Shown here one piece after another: positions 7,596-14,914 of a stretch of DNA of 29,170 bases. A program made the translations under genes and the position numbers. Source of the stretch: a virus. The notes under the pieces are model-generated. The model was not told the origin of the DNA, did no database searches, and saw only the letters and a program-made list of their open reading frames with translations. How positions within the stretch are numbered: the first letter of the stretch is position 1; each line of letters begins with the position of its first letter. The stretch spans positions 1 through 29,170 of IMG/VR virus record IMGVR_UViG_3300036770_003071; one strand, given 5' to 3'.

Positions 7596-8222
7596 TCACA
7601 CCTCCACCGTCGGGCGGGTGTCGGCACCCATCGCCCAGCACGCCAGGGCGACAGCCTCTGCCGCGTGGTCAGGCACCGCCTCGGGCAGCTCGACCGCCAG
7701 CGTAGGGTGCCGCAGCTCCAGCCCGCGCAGGCCGACGTGGTGCCTCCCGTGCAGCCAGTCGAGCGCCAGCCGCTTGGCCCGCTCGCGGTCGACCAGCAGC
7801 CGCCGCCCCGTATACACCTCGCGCCATTCCTCTGGCCTCGGGCGCCGCACCGAACGCCCGCCGACCTCCAGCATGCCCACCGCCAGCCCAGCCGCCTCGG
7901 CCAGCACCAGCGGCGACCCCTTGCCCTTGAAGGCCTGCACCGCCTCGACTGCCGCGCCGTCCATCACATCAGGCCAGCCGTCGACCAGCCACCGCACCCC
8001 GCCGCCGAGGGTGGTGAACCTGCGCACGTCCTCGCCGTCAGGCCCGTAGCGCCGCGCCTCCCACGCCTTGCCTACCGCCCGCCACCAGCCGACGTAGACG
8101 ACGCCCTCGCGCCCGACGACACCGATACCGCCAGCCAGCCTACCGGGGTCGATGCCGACCCAGTAGCCAGCCCCTTCCCTGACTGGTGCTGACTGGTGCT
8201 GACTGGTGAGGCTGACTGGCAT
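7596..8222 (-). CDS. RuvC-like Holliday junction resolvase
   Basis: The 208-aa protein has the RuvC/RNase H-like pattern. It starts with a first strand and acid, VGIDPG (D25). A second acid follows in AVEAV (E93), and a C-terminal DHAAEAVALACWA helix carries the last acids (D185, E189). These residues bind the metal ions that cut branched DNA. In phages such enzymes resolve junctions before packaging. It is the first gene of the late block, upstream of the methyltransferase and terminase. I chose ATG 8222 (GGGGG at suitable spacing). A GTG at 8276 in frame has no ribosome binding site. The first 14 codons are made of the CTGACTGG repeats described below. Confidence 0.82.
   Translation of the reverse strand: MPVSLTSQHQSAPVREGAGYWVGIDPGRLAGGIGVVGREGVVYVGWWRAVGKAWEARRYGPDGEDVRRFTTLGGGVRWLVDGWPDVMDGAAVEAVQAFKGKGSPLVLAEAAGLAVGMLEVGGRSVRRPRPEEWREVYTGRRLLVDRERAKRLALDWLHGRHHVGLRGLELRHPTLAVELPEAVPDHAAEAVALACWAMGADTRPTVEV
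8179..8219. repeat. Iteron-like array: three perfect 10-bp repeats plus a fourth core
   Basis: CTGACTGGTG occurs three times in perfect tandem (8179-8208), and the core CTGACTGG recurs at 8212-8219. A 10-bp period puts the sites on one face of the helix, as in protein-binding iterons. The array lies in the first codons of the RuvC-like gene, at the point where the two gene blocks diverge. Confidence 0.85.
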
Positions 8223-8477
8223 CCAAAAACCCCCGAGGACTATGGCTTTCAGCCAGTTACCACTCTTACCAGTCACGTATATATAGAAAAAGGAAAAAAG
8301 AATATAAGGGGAGAACTCGCCCCACCCGATGTACCCCCTTTTTTTATTTTCCGAGGGTTTTGGCGGTCACCTGACTGGCTGACTGGCAACGGCTCAAAGC
8401 CTAGTCGGAAACTGCGCCATCGCTGCCCATCAGAGACTGGCACACCCCGGCATCGTGACCGGCACACTGGTCGGCAG
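8223..8477. promoter_or_regulatory. Divergent intergenic region with AT-rich island, candidate replication origin/late promoter
   Basis: This noncoding stretch separates late (-) and early (+) genes. It holds an AT-rich island (about 8277-8309, TATATATA and A-runs) and a C-tract followed by a T-rich run (8334-8350), both exceptional in this GC-rich genome. One-mismatch relatives of the CTGACTGG core lie on the other strand (GTGACTGG, 8276-8269). Repeats flanking an easily melted island are typical of phage origins. The late promoter should also lie here, but I cannot place a convincing -35/-10 pair on the - strand. Function is inferred. Confidence 0.5.
8371..8386. repeat. Two tandem CTGACTGG units
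   Basis: Two copies of CTGACTGG are joined head to tail on the far side of the AT-rich island from the four-copy array. The same orientation and sequence suggest that they bind the same protein. Confidence 0.75.
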
Positions 8478-8480
8478 CGG

Positions 8481-8550
8481 AAAAAACTTGCGCCATGCCC
8501 TTGCGCCGCCAGCGGGGCGAGTGTATAAGACCATCACAAGGAGCGACCAC
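8481..8550 (+). promoter_or_regulatory. Early promoter cassette P1
   Basis: This is the first of five related modules. It has an A-run, TTGCGCCATGCCC, -35 TTGCGC (8501-8506), exactly 17 bp, -10 TATAAG (8524-8529), a short leader and CACAAGGAGCGACCAC before the ATG at 8551. It is the most upstream + strand promoter and probably drives the whole early block. The promoter reading is supported by conserved spacing in all five copies. Confidence 0.85.
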
Positions 8551-8859
8551 ATGACCGACCTGACCGACCTCTGCGCTGCTGCCCTCGTTGCCACCCAACA
8601 CGCGTTCGACGAGCAGGACGACGTGGGCCTCTGGATCGCTGCCCGTGATGCTTGGGCCTACGCTGAGGCTGAGTCCATCGCCAAGGCCGCATCTGGCCCG
8701 ATGTCCTACATGGCTCACTCGCTCGTCTCGGCCTGCAAGGATGCGCGCTCTGCCTGCTACAGCGCCTCGTGGTACTTCGACGCTGCCGAGAAGGGGCCGG
8801 ACGACATCTTCGCGCAGGCCCTCATCGCCGCCGAAGTGGTCATGATGTGGCTCGACTGA
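8551..8859 (+). CDS. Hypothetical early protein (102 aa)
   Basis: This is the first gene after promoter P1. It starts at ATG 8551 behind AAGGAG; longer in-frame starts would run through the promoter and are rejected. The 102-aa product is acidic, Ala-rich and predicted mostly helical, with repeated aromatic/Ala steps (ARDAWAYAEAESIAKAA, DARSACYSASWYFDAAEKG). No family is recognised. Its place as the first early gene suggests a role soon after infection, perhaps on host functions, but this is inference only. Confidence 0.8.
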   Translation: MTDLTDLCAAALVATQHAFDEQDDVGLWIAARDAWAYAEAESIAKAASGPMSYMAHSLVSACKDARSACYSASWYFDAAEKGPDDIFAQALIAAEVVMMWLD

Positions 8860-8903
8860 CCCCTAGCGTTACCCCCAACCCGACACCGACCAGGAGCCGA
8901 CCT

Positions 8904-9113
8904 ATGTACCACCTCGACATCAGCGTGACCCTACCGAGCAACGACGAAACCTTCGACATGGTTGTCGACTACACGCCCTTCCGTCCAGCGACCCGCTATC
9001 AGCCCGAGGAGGGCGGGGAGTGGGAAATCGTGGAAGGCTACCCCGACTTTGAGTTGAGCGATGAGGACTGCGAGGCCATCAGCCTTGCTGTCTACCGCGC
9101 GACGAGGGACTGA
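8904..9113 (+). CDS. Hypothetical early protein (69 aa)
   Basis: The small acidic product starts at ATG 8904 behind CAGGAGCCGACCT. Its composition (MYHLDISVTLPSNDETFDMV, then EEGGEWEIVEGYPDF) suggests a compact beta-rich fold with an acidic C-terminal helix. It is coded 2 bp before the zinc-finger gene, probably in the same transcript. I do not recognise it. Confidence 0.72.
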   Translation: MYHLDISVTLPSNDETFDMVVDYTPFRPATRYQPEEGGEWEIVEGYPDFELSDEDCEAISLAVYRATRD

Positions 9114-9115
9114 CC

Positions 9116-9637
9116 ATGTGGAAAGACCAAGCCAAGCTTCTAGGCGCCCGCGCTATCGCTGCCTCGCTGGGCCTCGATGTCTGCCCTGTCTGCGAGCACC
9201 GCCCCGAGTACCCGCGCCGCGACCGCATGGGGTCGGTGCAGTGGCGCGACCTCGGGCGGTGGCACTGCTACGCCTGCGACGCTGGCGGCGATGCCGTGGC
9301 CTTGCTCGCTGCTGTGGCCTGCGGGTCGACGCGGCCTGTGACCTCCGACGGCTGGCGCGAGGCCGAGCGCATCGCCGACTCGCTGGGCCTGACGCCGGGG
9401 CCTGCTCGACCCGCCCCGCGCCGCCCGCGCTACCCGCTGCCCGACGACGGCACGGCCCGCTGGCTGGCGGCTAGTCGGCTGGCAGAGGGGCTGGCCGACG
9501 CGCTGGCCGAGTACGCCCACGAGGACATCGGCAAGCATCGGGCCGTGGCGTGGGAGTGGGTCATGGACGGCGCTGCGCAGGATGCCTTGAACCGCGAGAC
9601 CGAGCTGGTGAAGCAGGTGATGCCGTGGCTGGGTTGA
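9116..9637 (+). CDS. CHC2-type zinc-finger protein (primase-like)
   Basis: The 173-aa protein has the DnaG-type zinc-finger pattern: CPVC at 23-26, then a spacer with basic residues, then HCYACDAGGDAVALL at 50-64, which matches the primase CHC2 zinc ribbon. It lacks a TOPRIM catalytic domain, so it is probably the template-binding part of a split primase or a helper of the helicase and VapE-like protein coded next. The C-terminal part is helical and unassigned. GAGGGACTGACC precedes the ATG. The end overlaps the helicase start. Confidence 0.75.
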   Translation: MWKDQAKLLGARAIAASLGLDVCPVCEHRPEYPRRDRMGSVQWRDLGRWHCYACDAGGDAVALLAAVACGSTRPVTSDGWREAERIADSLGLTPGPARPAPRRPRYPLPDDGTARWLAASRLAEGLADALAEYAHEDIGKHRAVAWEWVMDGAAQDALNRETELVKQVMPWLG

Positions 9638-11112
9638 CGCCCCGCCGCTGGCAGGTCGAGGCGCTGCCGCTGTGCCTTGCCGCCATGCGCTCCCGAGAGG
9701 CCCGCGTCGTGCAGGCCTGCACCGGCAGCGGGAAGTCCATCCTGCAGGCCATGGTGGTGCGCGAGGTGCTGGCATCGCCCCGCCTCGCCCCGACTGACTG
9801 CGTGGTCGTCACCTGCCCGACCGAGGCGCTGGTCGAGCAGCTCGCCGCCACCATCGCCGAGCACGGCCACCCCGCCACGGGGCGGTACTACGGGCGGCGC
9901 AAGGAGTGCCGAGGTCGCCGCGTCATCGTGGCCTGCACCGCCTCGCTCGGGGCGCTGGTCGATGCCATGCAGATACACGGCATGCGCTGCGTGGCGTGGC
10001 TGGCTGACGAGGTCCATCGTGGCGTGGCCTCCGAGGCGCAGCGCGAGACCATCGCCCGCCTCGACCCGCTGACGCGGCTGGCCTTCACGGCGACGCCGTG
10101 GCGCACCACCGAGGCCATCCCTGGCTGGACCGCCCCGCTTCTTTACTCCTACCGCCTGTCCGACGCGTTGGGCGATGGCGTCGTGGTGCCGCCCGACGTG
10201 CGCTACTGGACCGGCGAGGATGGCGTGGATGTCGACACCGCCCTGCTGGCGATGCTGGCAGCGCACGCGCCCGAGGGGCCGGGGCTGGTCTCAGCGATGG
10301 ACATCGCCGACGCCCGCGCAACCGCCGAGCAGTTGTCCGCCGCCGGATGGCCAGCCCTCGCCATCTACGGCACCCTGCCCGCCGCCGAGCAGGCTGCACG
10401 CATCGAGCGCCTGCGGTCGGGCGAGCTGCGGGCGCTGGTGCATGTGCGGCTCCTGCAGGAAGGCGTCGACCTGCCGTGGCTGCGCTGGCTCGGGATGCGC
10501 GTGCGCCGCACCGCCTTGCTACAAGTGCAGGAAGTCGGGCGCATCCTGCGCACCCACCCCGGCAAGTCCTCGGCGCTGGTCCTCGACCCGCTGTGCCAGT
10601 CGCCGGTCGCGGCCTTCTACTCGGCCGAGGCCCTCGGCGCGTGGGAGGACGAGGCCGCCGCCGAGCTGGTCGAGCGCGAGCCACAAGACCAGCCAGCCGT
10701 GCGCCTGCCGCCCCTTGCTGTCGCCGTCGACACCATCAGAGCATGGACGCTGACCCTACGGGCGCTCGCCCCGGCGGCGGGCCTGTCGCTAAGCGCACCC
10801 AGAACCACAAGCCGAGGCCCCAGCACCGACGCGCAACGGGCTGCGCTGGGCCGCTACGCCGACCGACCCCGTGGCGTCTGCTCGCGCTTCCCCGCCGCCG
10901 TGCGTGACGCCCTGCGCGACTTGTGCCGCGCCGCTGCCGCCCTCGACCGCGTGACCGCCTCCGAGCTGCTTGACGTTCTAGTCGCCGCCGGTCAAGAGGT
11001 CGGGCGGTCGGCTACCTCGGGCAGCTGGTCGAGGGCGTGGCGCTGGCCTGACTCGCTGACGCTACCCACCATCGACCCGAACGCCCTAGCCGCCCTTGAC
11101 CCAACCCGCTAA
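9625..11112 (+). CDS. SF2 DNA helicase (DEVH box)
   Basis: The 495-aa protein carries SF2 helicase motifs in order: Walker A ACTGSGKS (31-38), motif II DEVH (128-131), motif III TATPWR (155-160) and motif VI QEVGRILR (302-309). It probably unwinds DNA in phage replication together with the zinc-finger and VapE-like proteins. The reading frame opens upstream, but GTG 9625 is the best start because GCAGGTGATGCC precedes it; this overlaps the previous gene by 13 bp. A TTG at 9634 is the alternative. The last 150 residues or so after the helicase core are helical and unassigned. Confidence 0.9.
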   Translation: MAGLTPRRWQVEALPLCLAAMRSREARVVQACTGSGKSILQAMVVREVLASPRLAPTDCVVVTCPTEALVEQLAATIAEHGHPATGRYYGRRKECRGRRVIVACTASLGALVDAMQIHGMRCVAWLADEVHRGVASEAQRETIARLDPLTRLAFTATPWRTTEAIPGWTAPLLYSYRLSDALGDGVVVPPDVRYWTGEDGVDVDTALLAMLAAHAPEGPGLVSAMDIADARATAEQLSAAGWPALAIYGTLPAAEQAARIERLRSGELRALVHVRLLQEGVDLPWLRWLGMRVRRTALLQVQEVGRILRTHPGKSSALVLDPLCQSPVAAFYSAEALGAWEDEAAAELVEREPQDQPAVRLPPLAVAVDTIRAWTLTLRALAPAAGLSLSAPRTTSRGPSTDAQRAALGRYADRPRGVCSRFPAAVRDALRDLCRAAAALDRVTASELLDVLVAAGQEVGRSATSGSWSRAWRWPDSLTLPTIDPNALAALDPTR

Positions 11113-11119
11113 ACGCAAA

Positions 11120-11147
11120 GAGCCACGGGCGACCAGACCCGTGGCTC
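11120..11147 (+). promoter_or_regulatory. Perfect 10-bp stem-loop directly before a ribosome binding site
   Basis: GAGCCACGGG (11120-11129) and CCCGTGGCTC (11138-11147) form a perfect 10-bp stem with an 8-base loop. It stands between the helicase stop and the AGGAG of the VapE-like gene, whose ribosome binding site begins at the next base. There is no T-run, so a classic terminator is unlikely. A translational control element or RNA-stabilising hairpin is more plausible. Confidence 0.75.
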
Positions 11148-11160
11148 AGGAGCGACACCT

Positions 11161-12654
11161 ATGACGACCGACCAAGCCGTCCCGCGTAGCCTACCCCGTC
11201 GTGGCGAGGCACGCAACCGTACAACCGCCGCCGACGCGCTACTGCGCCTGCAGGCCCTGCGCGACGCCCTGCTGGCCGACCCCGACACGGGGCGCGGCGC
11301 ATGGACGACCTACCTAGCCACCGCATGGCCAGACGACTCTCGGGCGCTGGCTGGCGAGGCCTGCGATGATGCCTGCCTAGCCCTTGACGCCATGGCCTCG
11401 GCCCGAGGCTACGCTGGCAAGGCCGCCGAGCTGCGCGCCACCCTGCGCCGCCTGGAGCGCACGATGCGCCGCGAGGCCCGTGCCGCCATGCTCGCCGAGC
11501 AGTACCCCGTCGACCTCGACCTCAACCCCTACGGCAAGCCCAAGCGCCACATCGGCAACCTACAGCGCCTGCTGGTGCATGACCTCGGGCGGCGGTTTCA
11601 ATGGAACGAGTTTACCGAGTCGCTAGAAGTCGACGGCGCTCGCGTCAGCGACACCGCCCTGACCCGCGTGCGCCTCGACACCCACGCCCGCTACGAGCTG
11701 GACCCCGGCGCCGAGTCGCTGCTGCAGCTCGGCGAGGCCTACGCCCGAGAGCATCGGTCCTACCACCCCGTCCGCGACTACCTCGACTCGCTGGTGTGGG
11801 ACGGCGTACCGCGCCTCGGCTCGTTGCTCGCCCGCTACCTTGGCGCCGAGGACACCCCGCTGCACACCGCCTACAGCGTCAAGACGCTGGTCGCCGCCGT
11901 GCGCCGCGTCTATCAGCCTGGATGCAAGGTTGACACTGTGCTTATCTTGCAAGGCAAGCAAGGCAAGGGTAAGTCGACTGCCCTGCGGGTGCTGGGTGGC
12001 GACTGGTTCCGGGATGCCGAGCTGGACCCAGGGACCAAGGATGCCTCGATGCTGCTGCGCGGGGCGTGGTTGTACGAGTTGGGCGAGTTTGAAAAGTGGC
12101 TATCGCGGTCCAACCTGAGCACGATTAAGGCCATGGTCACGCGGCAGGATGAGACCTATCGCCCACCCTATGGCAAGGTCGACATCGTGCAGCCGCGCCA
12201 GCTGGTGTTCATCGGCACCACCAATACCGACGACATCCTGACCGACCCGACAGGGCACCGCCGGTTCTGGGTGGTGCGCACCGGGGCCATCGACCTGCAG
12301 GCCTTGACTGCCGACCGCAACCAGCTGTGGGCTGAGGCCGTCGCAGCCTACACCGCCGGCGCCGAGACCTACCTGTCGTCGGACGAGGTCGAGGCGCACG
12401 CCGCCGCCAGCGTCGAGTTCGAGTTTGAGGACGCTCGCCAGTCTGTGGTCGCCGAGTGGCTCGGGGCGCAGACCATGAGCGAGGGTTGGACTACCATGCA
12501 GGTCATGCGCGATGCCTTGGGGTTGGAGCCGCACAAGGTGCGCGGGGTCGACGGCAAGGATGTTGCCGCCATCCTGCGCCGCCTCGGCTTGGAGGCCCGC
12601 CGCACCGGCTCGGGCATCGGCCGGGCCACGCGATGGTACCGCCCGCGAAAATAG
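11161..12654 (+). CDS. VapE-like P-loop ATPase/helicase
   Basis: The 497-aa product matches the virulence-associated E family, found in phages and islands as replication ATPases. The N-terminal 110 residues are helical. The AAA+ core shows Walker A GKQGKGKST (265-273), Walker B-like WLYELGE (303-309), a sensor FIGTTN (350-355) and an arginine-finger-like GHRRFW (365-370). It probably acts as replicative helicase or initiator, perhaps at the repeat region near 8200. ATG 11161 follows AGGAGCGACACCT, immediately after the stem-loop. The stop lies inside the upstream element of promoter P2. No primase domain is visible. Confidence 0.88.
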   Translation: MTTDQAVPRSLPRRGEARNRTTAADALLRLQALRDALLADPDTGRGAWTTYLATAWPDDSRALAGEACDDACLALDAMASARGYAGKAAELRATLRRLERTMRREARAAMLAEQYPVDLDLNPYGKPKRHIGNLQRLLVHDLGRRFQWNEFTESLEVDGARVSDTALTRVRLDTHARYELDPGAESLLQLGEAYAREHRSYHPVRDYLDSLVWDGVPRLGSLLARYLGAEDTPLHTAYSVKTLVAAVRRVYQPGCKVDTVLILQGKQGKGKSTALRVLGGDWFRDAELDPGTKDASMLLRGAWLYELGEFEKWLSRSNLSTIKAMVTRQDETYRPPYGKVDIVQPRQLVFIGTTNTDDILTDPTGHRRFWVVRTGAIDLQALTADRNQLWAEAVAAYTAGAETYLSSDEVEAHAAASVEFEFEDARQSVVAEWLGAQTMSEGWTTMQVMRDALGLEPHKVRGVDGKDVAAILRRLGLEARRTGSGIGRATRWYRPRK

Positions 12655-12724
12655 TTGCGCCATGCCCTTGCCGCCCCAGCACGGCGCGTGTATAAGACAA
12701 GCACACCAACCAAGGAGCGACCAC
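12647..12724 (+). promoter_or_regulatory. Early promoter cassette P2
   Basis: The module has GAAAATAG, TTGCGCCATGCCC, -35 TTGCCG (12668-12673), 17 bp, -10 TATAAG (12691-12696) and AAGGAGCGACCAC before ATG 12725. The leader is a few bases longer than in the other copies. It begins inside the stop of the VapE-like gene. Confidence 0.82.
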
Positions 12725-12904
12725 ATGACCACCGAGACCACCCACGGCGACCTCTACGACCTGCAGACCGGCGACTACCTCGGCCCCGCCACCGCCGAGC
12801 AGCGCGCCGCCAGCGATGCCGCCGCCCCGATCGACATGGGAGCCTTCCGCGACCCCGAGACGGGCCGCGTCTGCTTCGTCGACTACCCCGGCTGCGGTAC
12901 CTGA
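12725..12904 (+). CDS. Hypothetical protein (59 aa)
   Basis: The small acidic product is driven by promoter P2 and starts at ATG 12725 behind AAGGAG. It reads MTTETTHGDLYDLQTGDYLG, then PATAEQRAASDAA, then FRDPETGRVCFVDY. Short proteins of this style, with a GDYLGPATAEQ-type centre and a C-terminal aromatic strand, are common near replication genes in GC-rich bacteria and phages, but I know no function. Confidence 0.72.
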   Translation: MTTETTHGDLYDLQTGDYLGPATAEQRAASDAAAPIDMGAFRDPETGRVCFVDYPGCGT

Positions 12905-12938
12905 CCTCAGCCCAACCCCAACCCCAGGAGCCGACACC

Positions 12939-13631
12939 ATGACCAGACTATCACCCGACGCGCTGTGGAGCGTAGCCGAGCGCATCCACCGAGGCGGCAT
13001 GTTCGCCGGCAAGTTCAAGACTCCCGAGGCCGTGTTTACGGCGATGCTGTTGATGCAGGAGCTGGGCTTCGAGGCCGTCAGCGGCCTGTCGTCCATCCAC
13101 ATGATCCACAACGTGCCCGCCCTGTCGTCGCGTGCCCTGCTGTCGCTGGTCCTGCGCCGTGGCTACCGCCTCGCATGGACCGAGCGCAGCGAGACCGCCG
13201 CCGAGGTGACCGTCACCCACGCCGAGCGCGAGGGTTCCCACACCGTGCGCTACGCCATCGAGGACGCCAAGCGGGCGGGCCTGTTGAGCAACCGCGCATG
13301 GCAGACCATGCCCCGCTCGATGCTGACGGCACGCGCCCTGTCTGAGCTGGTCAGCAGCTGGTGCGCCGATGTGCTCGGCGGTGCCACCATCTACACCGAG
13401 GAAGAGGTCGGCGACTTTGCCCGCCCGCAGCCCGAGGCGCCCGCACCCAAGACCCTACCGCCAGCCGTTGACGTGCCCGACGCCGAGCGCCTGAGCCGCG
13501 CTATCCAATGGGTCGAGGCTAGGGGCCTGCTCGAACAGGCCGAGCAGGAGTACGGCCCCGCCGCCGAGTGGGAGCCTACCATCCTCGATTCGGTCAAGAC
13601 CTGGGCTAAGCGCATCGGCGGTGGAAAGTGA
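12939..13631 (+). CDS. RecT-like single-strand annealing protein
   Basis: The 230-aa protein resembles the RecT annealase family. It has FTAMLLMQELGF (33-44), then HNVPALSSRALLSLVLRRGY (57-76), then YAIEDAKRAGL (105-115) with W...PRSMLTARALS (121-135) and DVLGG...TEEE (144-156). This order is the usual RecT core, here without N-terminal extension. It would anneal ssDNA made by the PD-(D/E)XK nuclease coded 1.3 kb downstream, with SSB between them. ATG 12939 follows CAGGAGCCGACACC; the longer upstream frame is rejected. The gene overlaps the next one by 4 bp (GTGA). Confidence 0.72.
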   Translation: MTRLSPDALWSVAERIHRGGMFAGKFKTPEAVFTAMLLMQELGFEAVSGLSSIHMIHNVPALSSRALLSLVLRRGYRLAWTERSETAAEVTVTHAEREGSHTVRYAIEDAKRAGLLSNRAWQTMPRSMLTARALSELVSSWCADVLGGATIYTEEEVGDFARPQPEAPAPKTLPPAVDVPDAERLSRAIQWVEARGLLEQAEQEYGPAAEWEPTILDSVKTWAKRIGGGK

Positions 13632-13891
13632 GCCACACCGCCCGAGCCATCGAGGCCGTCATGCGGCTGGAGGCCGACGCCCTGCGCAGCGGCTACCTCG
13701 CAGGCTACCGCGACGGCATCGCCCTCGCCGTCACCTACCTCCGCCGCCTGTCCGCAGACGGCACCACCGACTACCTCCATCCAGACGACCCCGGCGCCGG
13801 TCGCCGCCGCCCCACCGTGGTGCTGCGCGCAGCTGCCGATGCCATCGAGCAACAAGCCAACCAAGCCCTCGCTACCGAAGGAGCACCCTAA
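13628..13891 (+). CDS. Hypothetical protein between RecT-like and SSB genes (87 aa)
   Basis: The GTG start overlaps the RecT-like stop (GTGA), and the TAA overlaps the SSB ATG (TAATG), so all three genes look translationally coupled. The product is helical and Ala/Arg-rich: ARAIEAVMRLEADALRSGYL, then a LHPDDPGAGRRRPT loop, then RAAADAIEQQANQAL. No motif is recognised. Its fixed place between two recombination genes suggests a helper role. Confidence 0.7.
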   Translation: MSHTARAIEAVMRLEADALRSGYLAGYRDGIALAVTYLRRLSADGTTDYLHPDDPGAGRRRPTVVLRAAADAIEQQANQALATEGAP

Positions 13892-14280
13892 TGTTCTGCG
13901 AAGTCACCATCATCGGCAACCTCGGGCGCGACCCCGAGGTCAAGACCTCAGCCAGCGGCACCGCGTGGTGTACCCTGTCAGTCGCCACCACGCGCCGCGC
14001 CAAGCAGGGCGAGCAGTACGTCAACGTGACCGAGTGGCACCGCGTCAAGGTGTTCGGGCGCCCGGCAGAGTGGCTCGGCAAGGACGCCCGCAAGGGTAGC
14101 CAGGTGTTCGCCGTCGGGCACCTTGAAACAGAACGCTACACCGCCAAGGACGGCACCGAGCGCCAGCAGACCGTCATCGTGGCGCGGGAGGCCCGAGTCG
14201 TCGGCACGCGAGGCGCGCCGGCGCAGCAGCCCGAGGCCACGCCATCCGGCGGCGGGGATGACTACGAGATCCCGTTCTGA
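13891..14280 (+). CDS. ssb: Single-stranded DNA-binding protein
   Basis: The 129-aa protein has an OB-fold of SSB type: VTIIGNLGRDPEVKTSASG (about 5-23), then CTLSVATTR, WHRVKVFGRPAEW and VGHLETERYTAKDGTERQ. A Gly/Pro-rich linker leads to the acidic tip DDYEIPF, the usual binding site for SSB partners. It protects ssDNA during phage replication and recombination. The ribosome binding site GAAGGAGCACCCTA is strong. The length is short for an SSB but normal for phage forms. Confidence 0.94.
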   Translation: MFCEVTIIGNLGRDPEVKTSASGTAWCTLSVATTRRAKQGEQYVNVTEWHRVKVFGRPAEWLGKDARKGSQVFAVGHLETERYTAKDGTERQQTVIVAREARVVGTRGAPAQQPEATPSGGGDDYEIPF

Positions 14281-14290
14281 GCGCCCTTGC

Positions 14291-14361
14291 GAAAAAACTT
14301 GCACCATGCCCTTGCGCCCCTAGGGGTCCAAGGGTATAGTGCATGCACAAGGAGCGACCAC
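14291..14361 (+). promoter_or_regulatory. Early promoter cassette P3
   Basis: The module has GAAAAAAC, TTGCACCATGCCC, -35 TTGCGC (14312-14317), 17 bp, -10 TATAGT (14335-14340) and CACAAGGAGCGACCAC. The spacer carries a perfect palindrome CCCCTAGGGG (14317-14326). It follows the ssb stop by 10 bp. Confidence 0.83.
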
Positions 14362-14553
14362 ATGACCACCAAGACCACCAAGACCACCAAGACCACCGAC
14401 CGCCAGAACAGCATGAGCGAGTACGGCCTGGCCGCCCTCATGACCCGCAGCCGTAGCAAGTCGATGCCGGTTCCCGCTCCGGTGAACATCGAGTCCTACG
14501 ATGTGCTCCGCAACAACGAGCCGGCGACTGTCTGGGGCTACTGGCCGGCCTGA
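14362..14553 (+). CDS. Hypothetical protein with Thr-Thr-Lys repeats (63 aa)
   Basis: The small basic product is driven by P3 and starts at ATG 14362. Residues 2-10 are three TTK units (then TTD) coded by exact 9-bp repeats. The rest (SEYGLAALMTRSRSKSMPVP, ending in EPATVWGYWPA) shows no known motif. Its stop abuts promoter P4, so the gene and its promoter form a compact 0.26-kb unit. Confidence 0.68.
   Translation: MTTKTTKTTKTTDRQNSMSEYGLAALMTRSRSKSMPVPAPVNIESYDVLRNNEPATVWGYWPA
14365..14391 (+). repeat. Three perfect 9-bp tandem repeats
   Basis: ACCACCAAG occurs three times in frame, with a fourth partial unit ACCACCGAC. It codes TTKTTKTTKTTD at the start of the 63-aa protein. It is a likely slippage tract and may vary between strains. 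Confidence 0.9.
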
Positions 14554-14624
14554 AAATACTTGCACCATGCCCTTGCGCACCTAGCGGCGCAGGGGTATAA
14601 CTACAGCACAAGGAGCGACCGACC
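14551..14624 (+). promoter_or_regulatory. Early promoter cassette P4
   Basis: The module has GAAAATAC, TTGCACCATGCCC, -35 TTGCGC (14573-14578), 17 bp, -10 TATAAC (14596-14601) and CACAAGGAGCGACCGACC before ATG 14625. It overlaps the stop of the previous gene. It is closest in sequence to P5. Confidence 0.84.
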
Positions 14625-14906
14625 ATGAACGACCACACCATGACCACCCTGCTGACCCGCCTTGACCGCGACATCGAGGTGACCCTGCTGTTCTGCGCAG
14701 ACACCCGCGACATCGACGTGGTGGCGACCTGCTGGCGCGACACCGGCGAGTCGGCCACGCTGACTGACGCCGAGTTCGGCGAGGTCTACGACAACCTGCA
14801 CGCCATCGTGTACCGCGCCATCCGCCGCAAGGTGACCTTCAGCCACCAAGCGCCCCGCCGCCGTGTGCGCCGCATCCGCATCGACCCCACCACCCTGCCG
14901 TTCTGA
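14625..14906 (+). CDS. Hypothetical protein (93 aa)
   Basis: It is driven by P4 and starts at ATG 14625; ATG 14640 is an alternative. The product has an acidic first half (LLTRLDRDIEVTLLFCADTR) and a very basic C-terminal segment (AIRRKVTFSHQAPRRRVRRI). No family is recognised. The basic tail could bind nucleic acid. It is coded 8 bp before the nuclease gene. Confidence 0.72.
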   Translation: MNDHTMTTLLTRLDRDIEVTLLFCADTRDIDVVATCWRDTGESATLTDAEFGEVYDNLHAIVYRAIRRKVTFSHQAPRRRVRRIRIDPTTLPF

Positions 14907-14914
14907 GGACCACC

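Noticed and set aside
8223-8276. GTG start at 8276 for the RuvC-like gene
   Set aside because: It would add 18 residues through the AT-rich control region and has no ribosome binding site, while ATG 8222 has a G-rich site.
8306-8350. Rho-independent terminator on the + strand (AAGGGG ... CCCCCTTTTTTT)
   Set aside because: A weak stem can be drawn, but no + strand gene lies upstream to terminate. The T-run is better explained as part of the AT-rich island, although a bidirectional insulator cannot be excluded.
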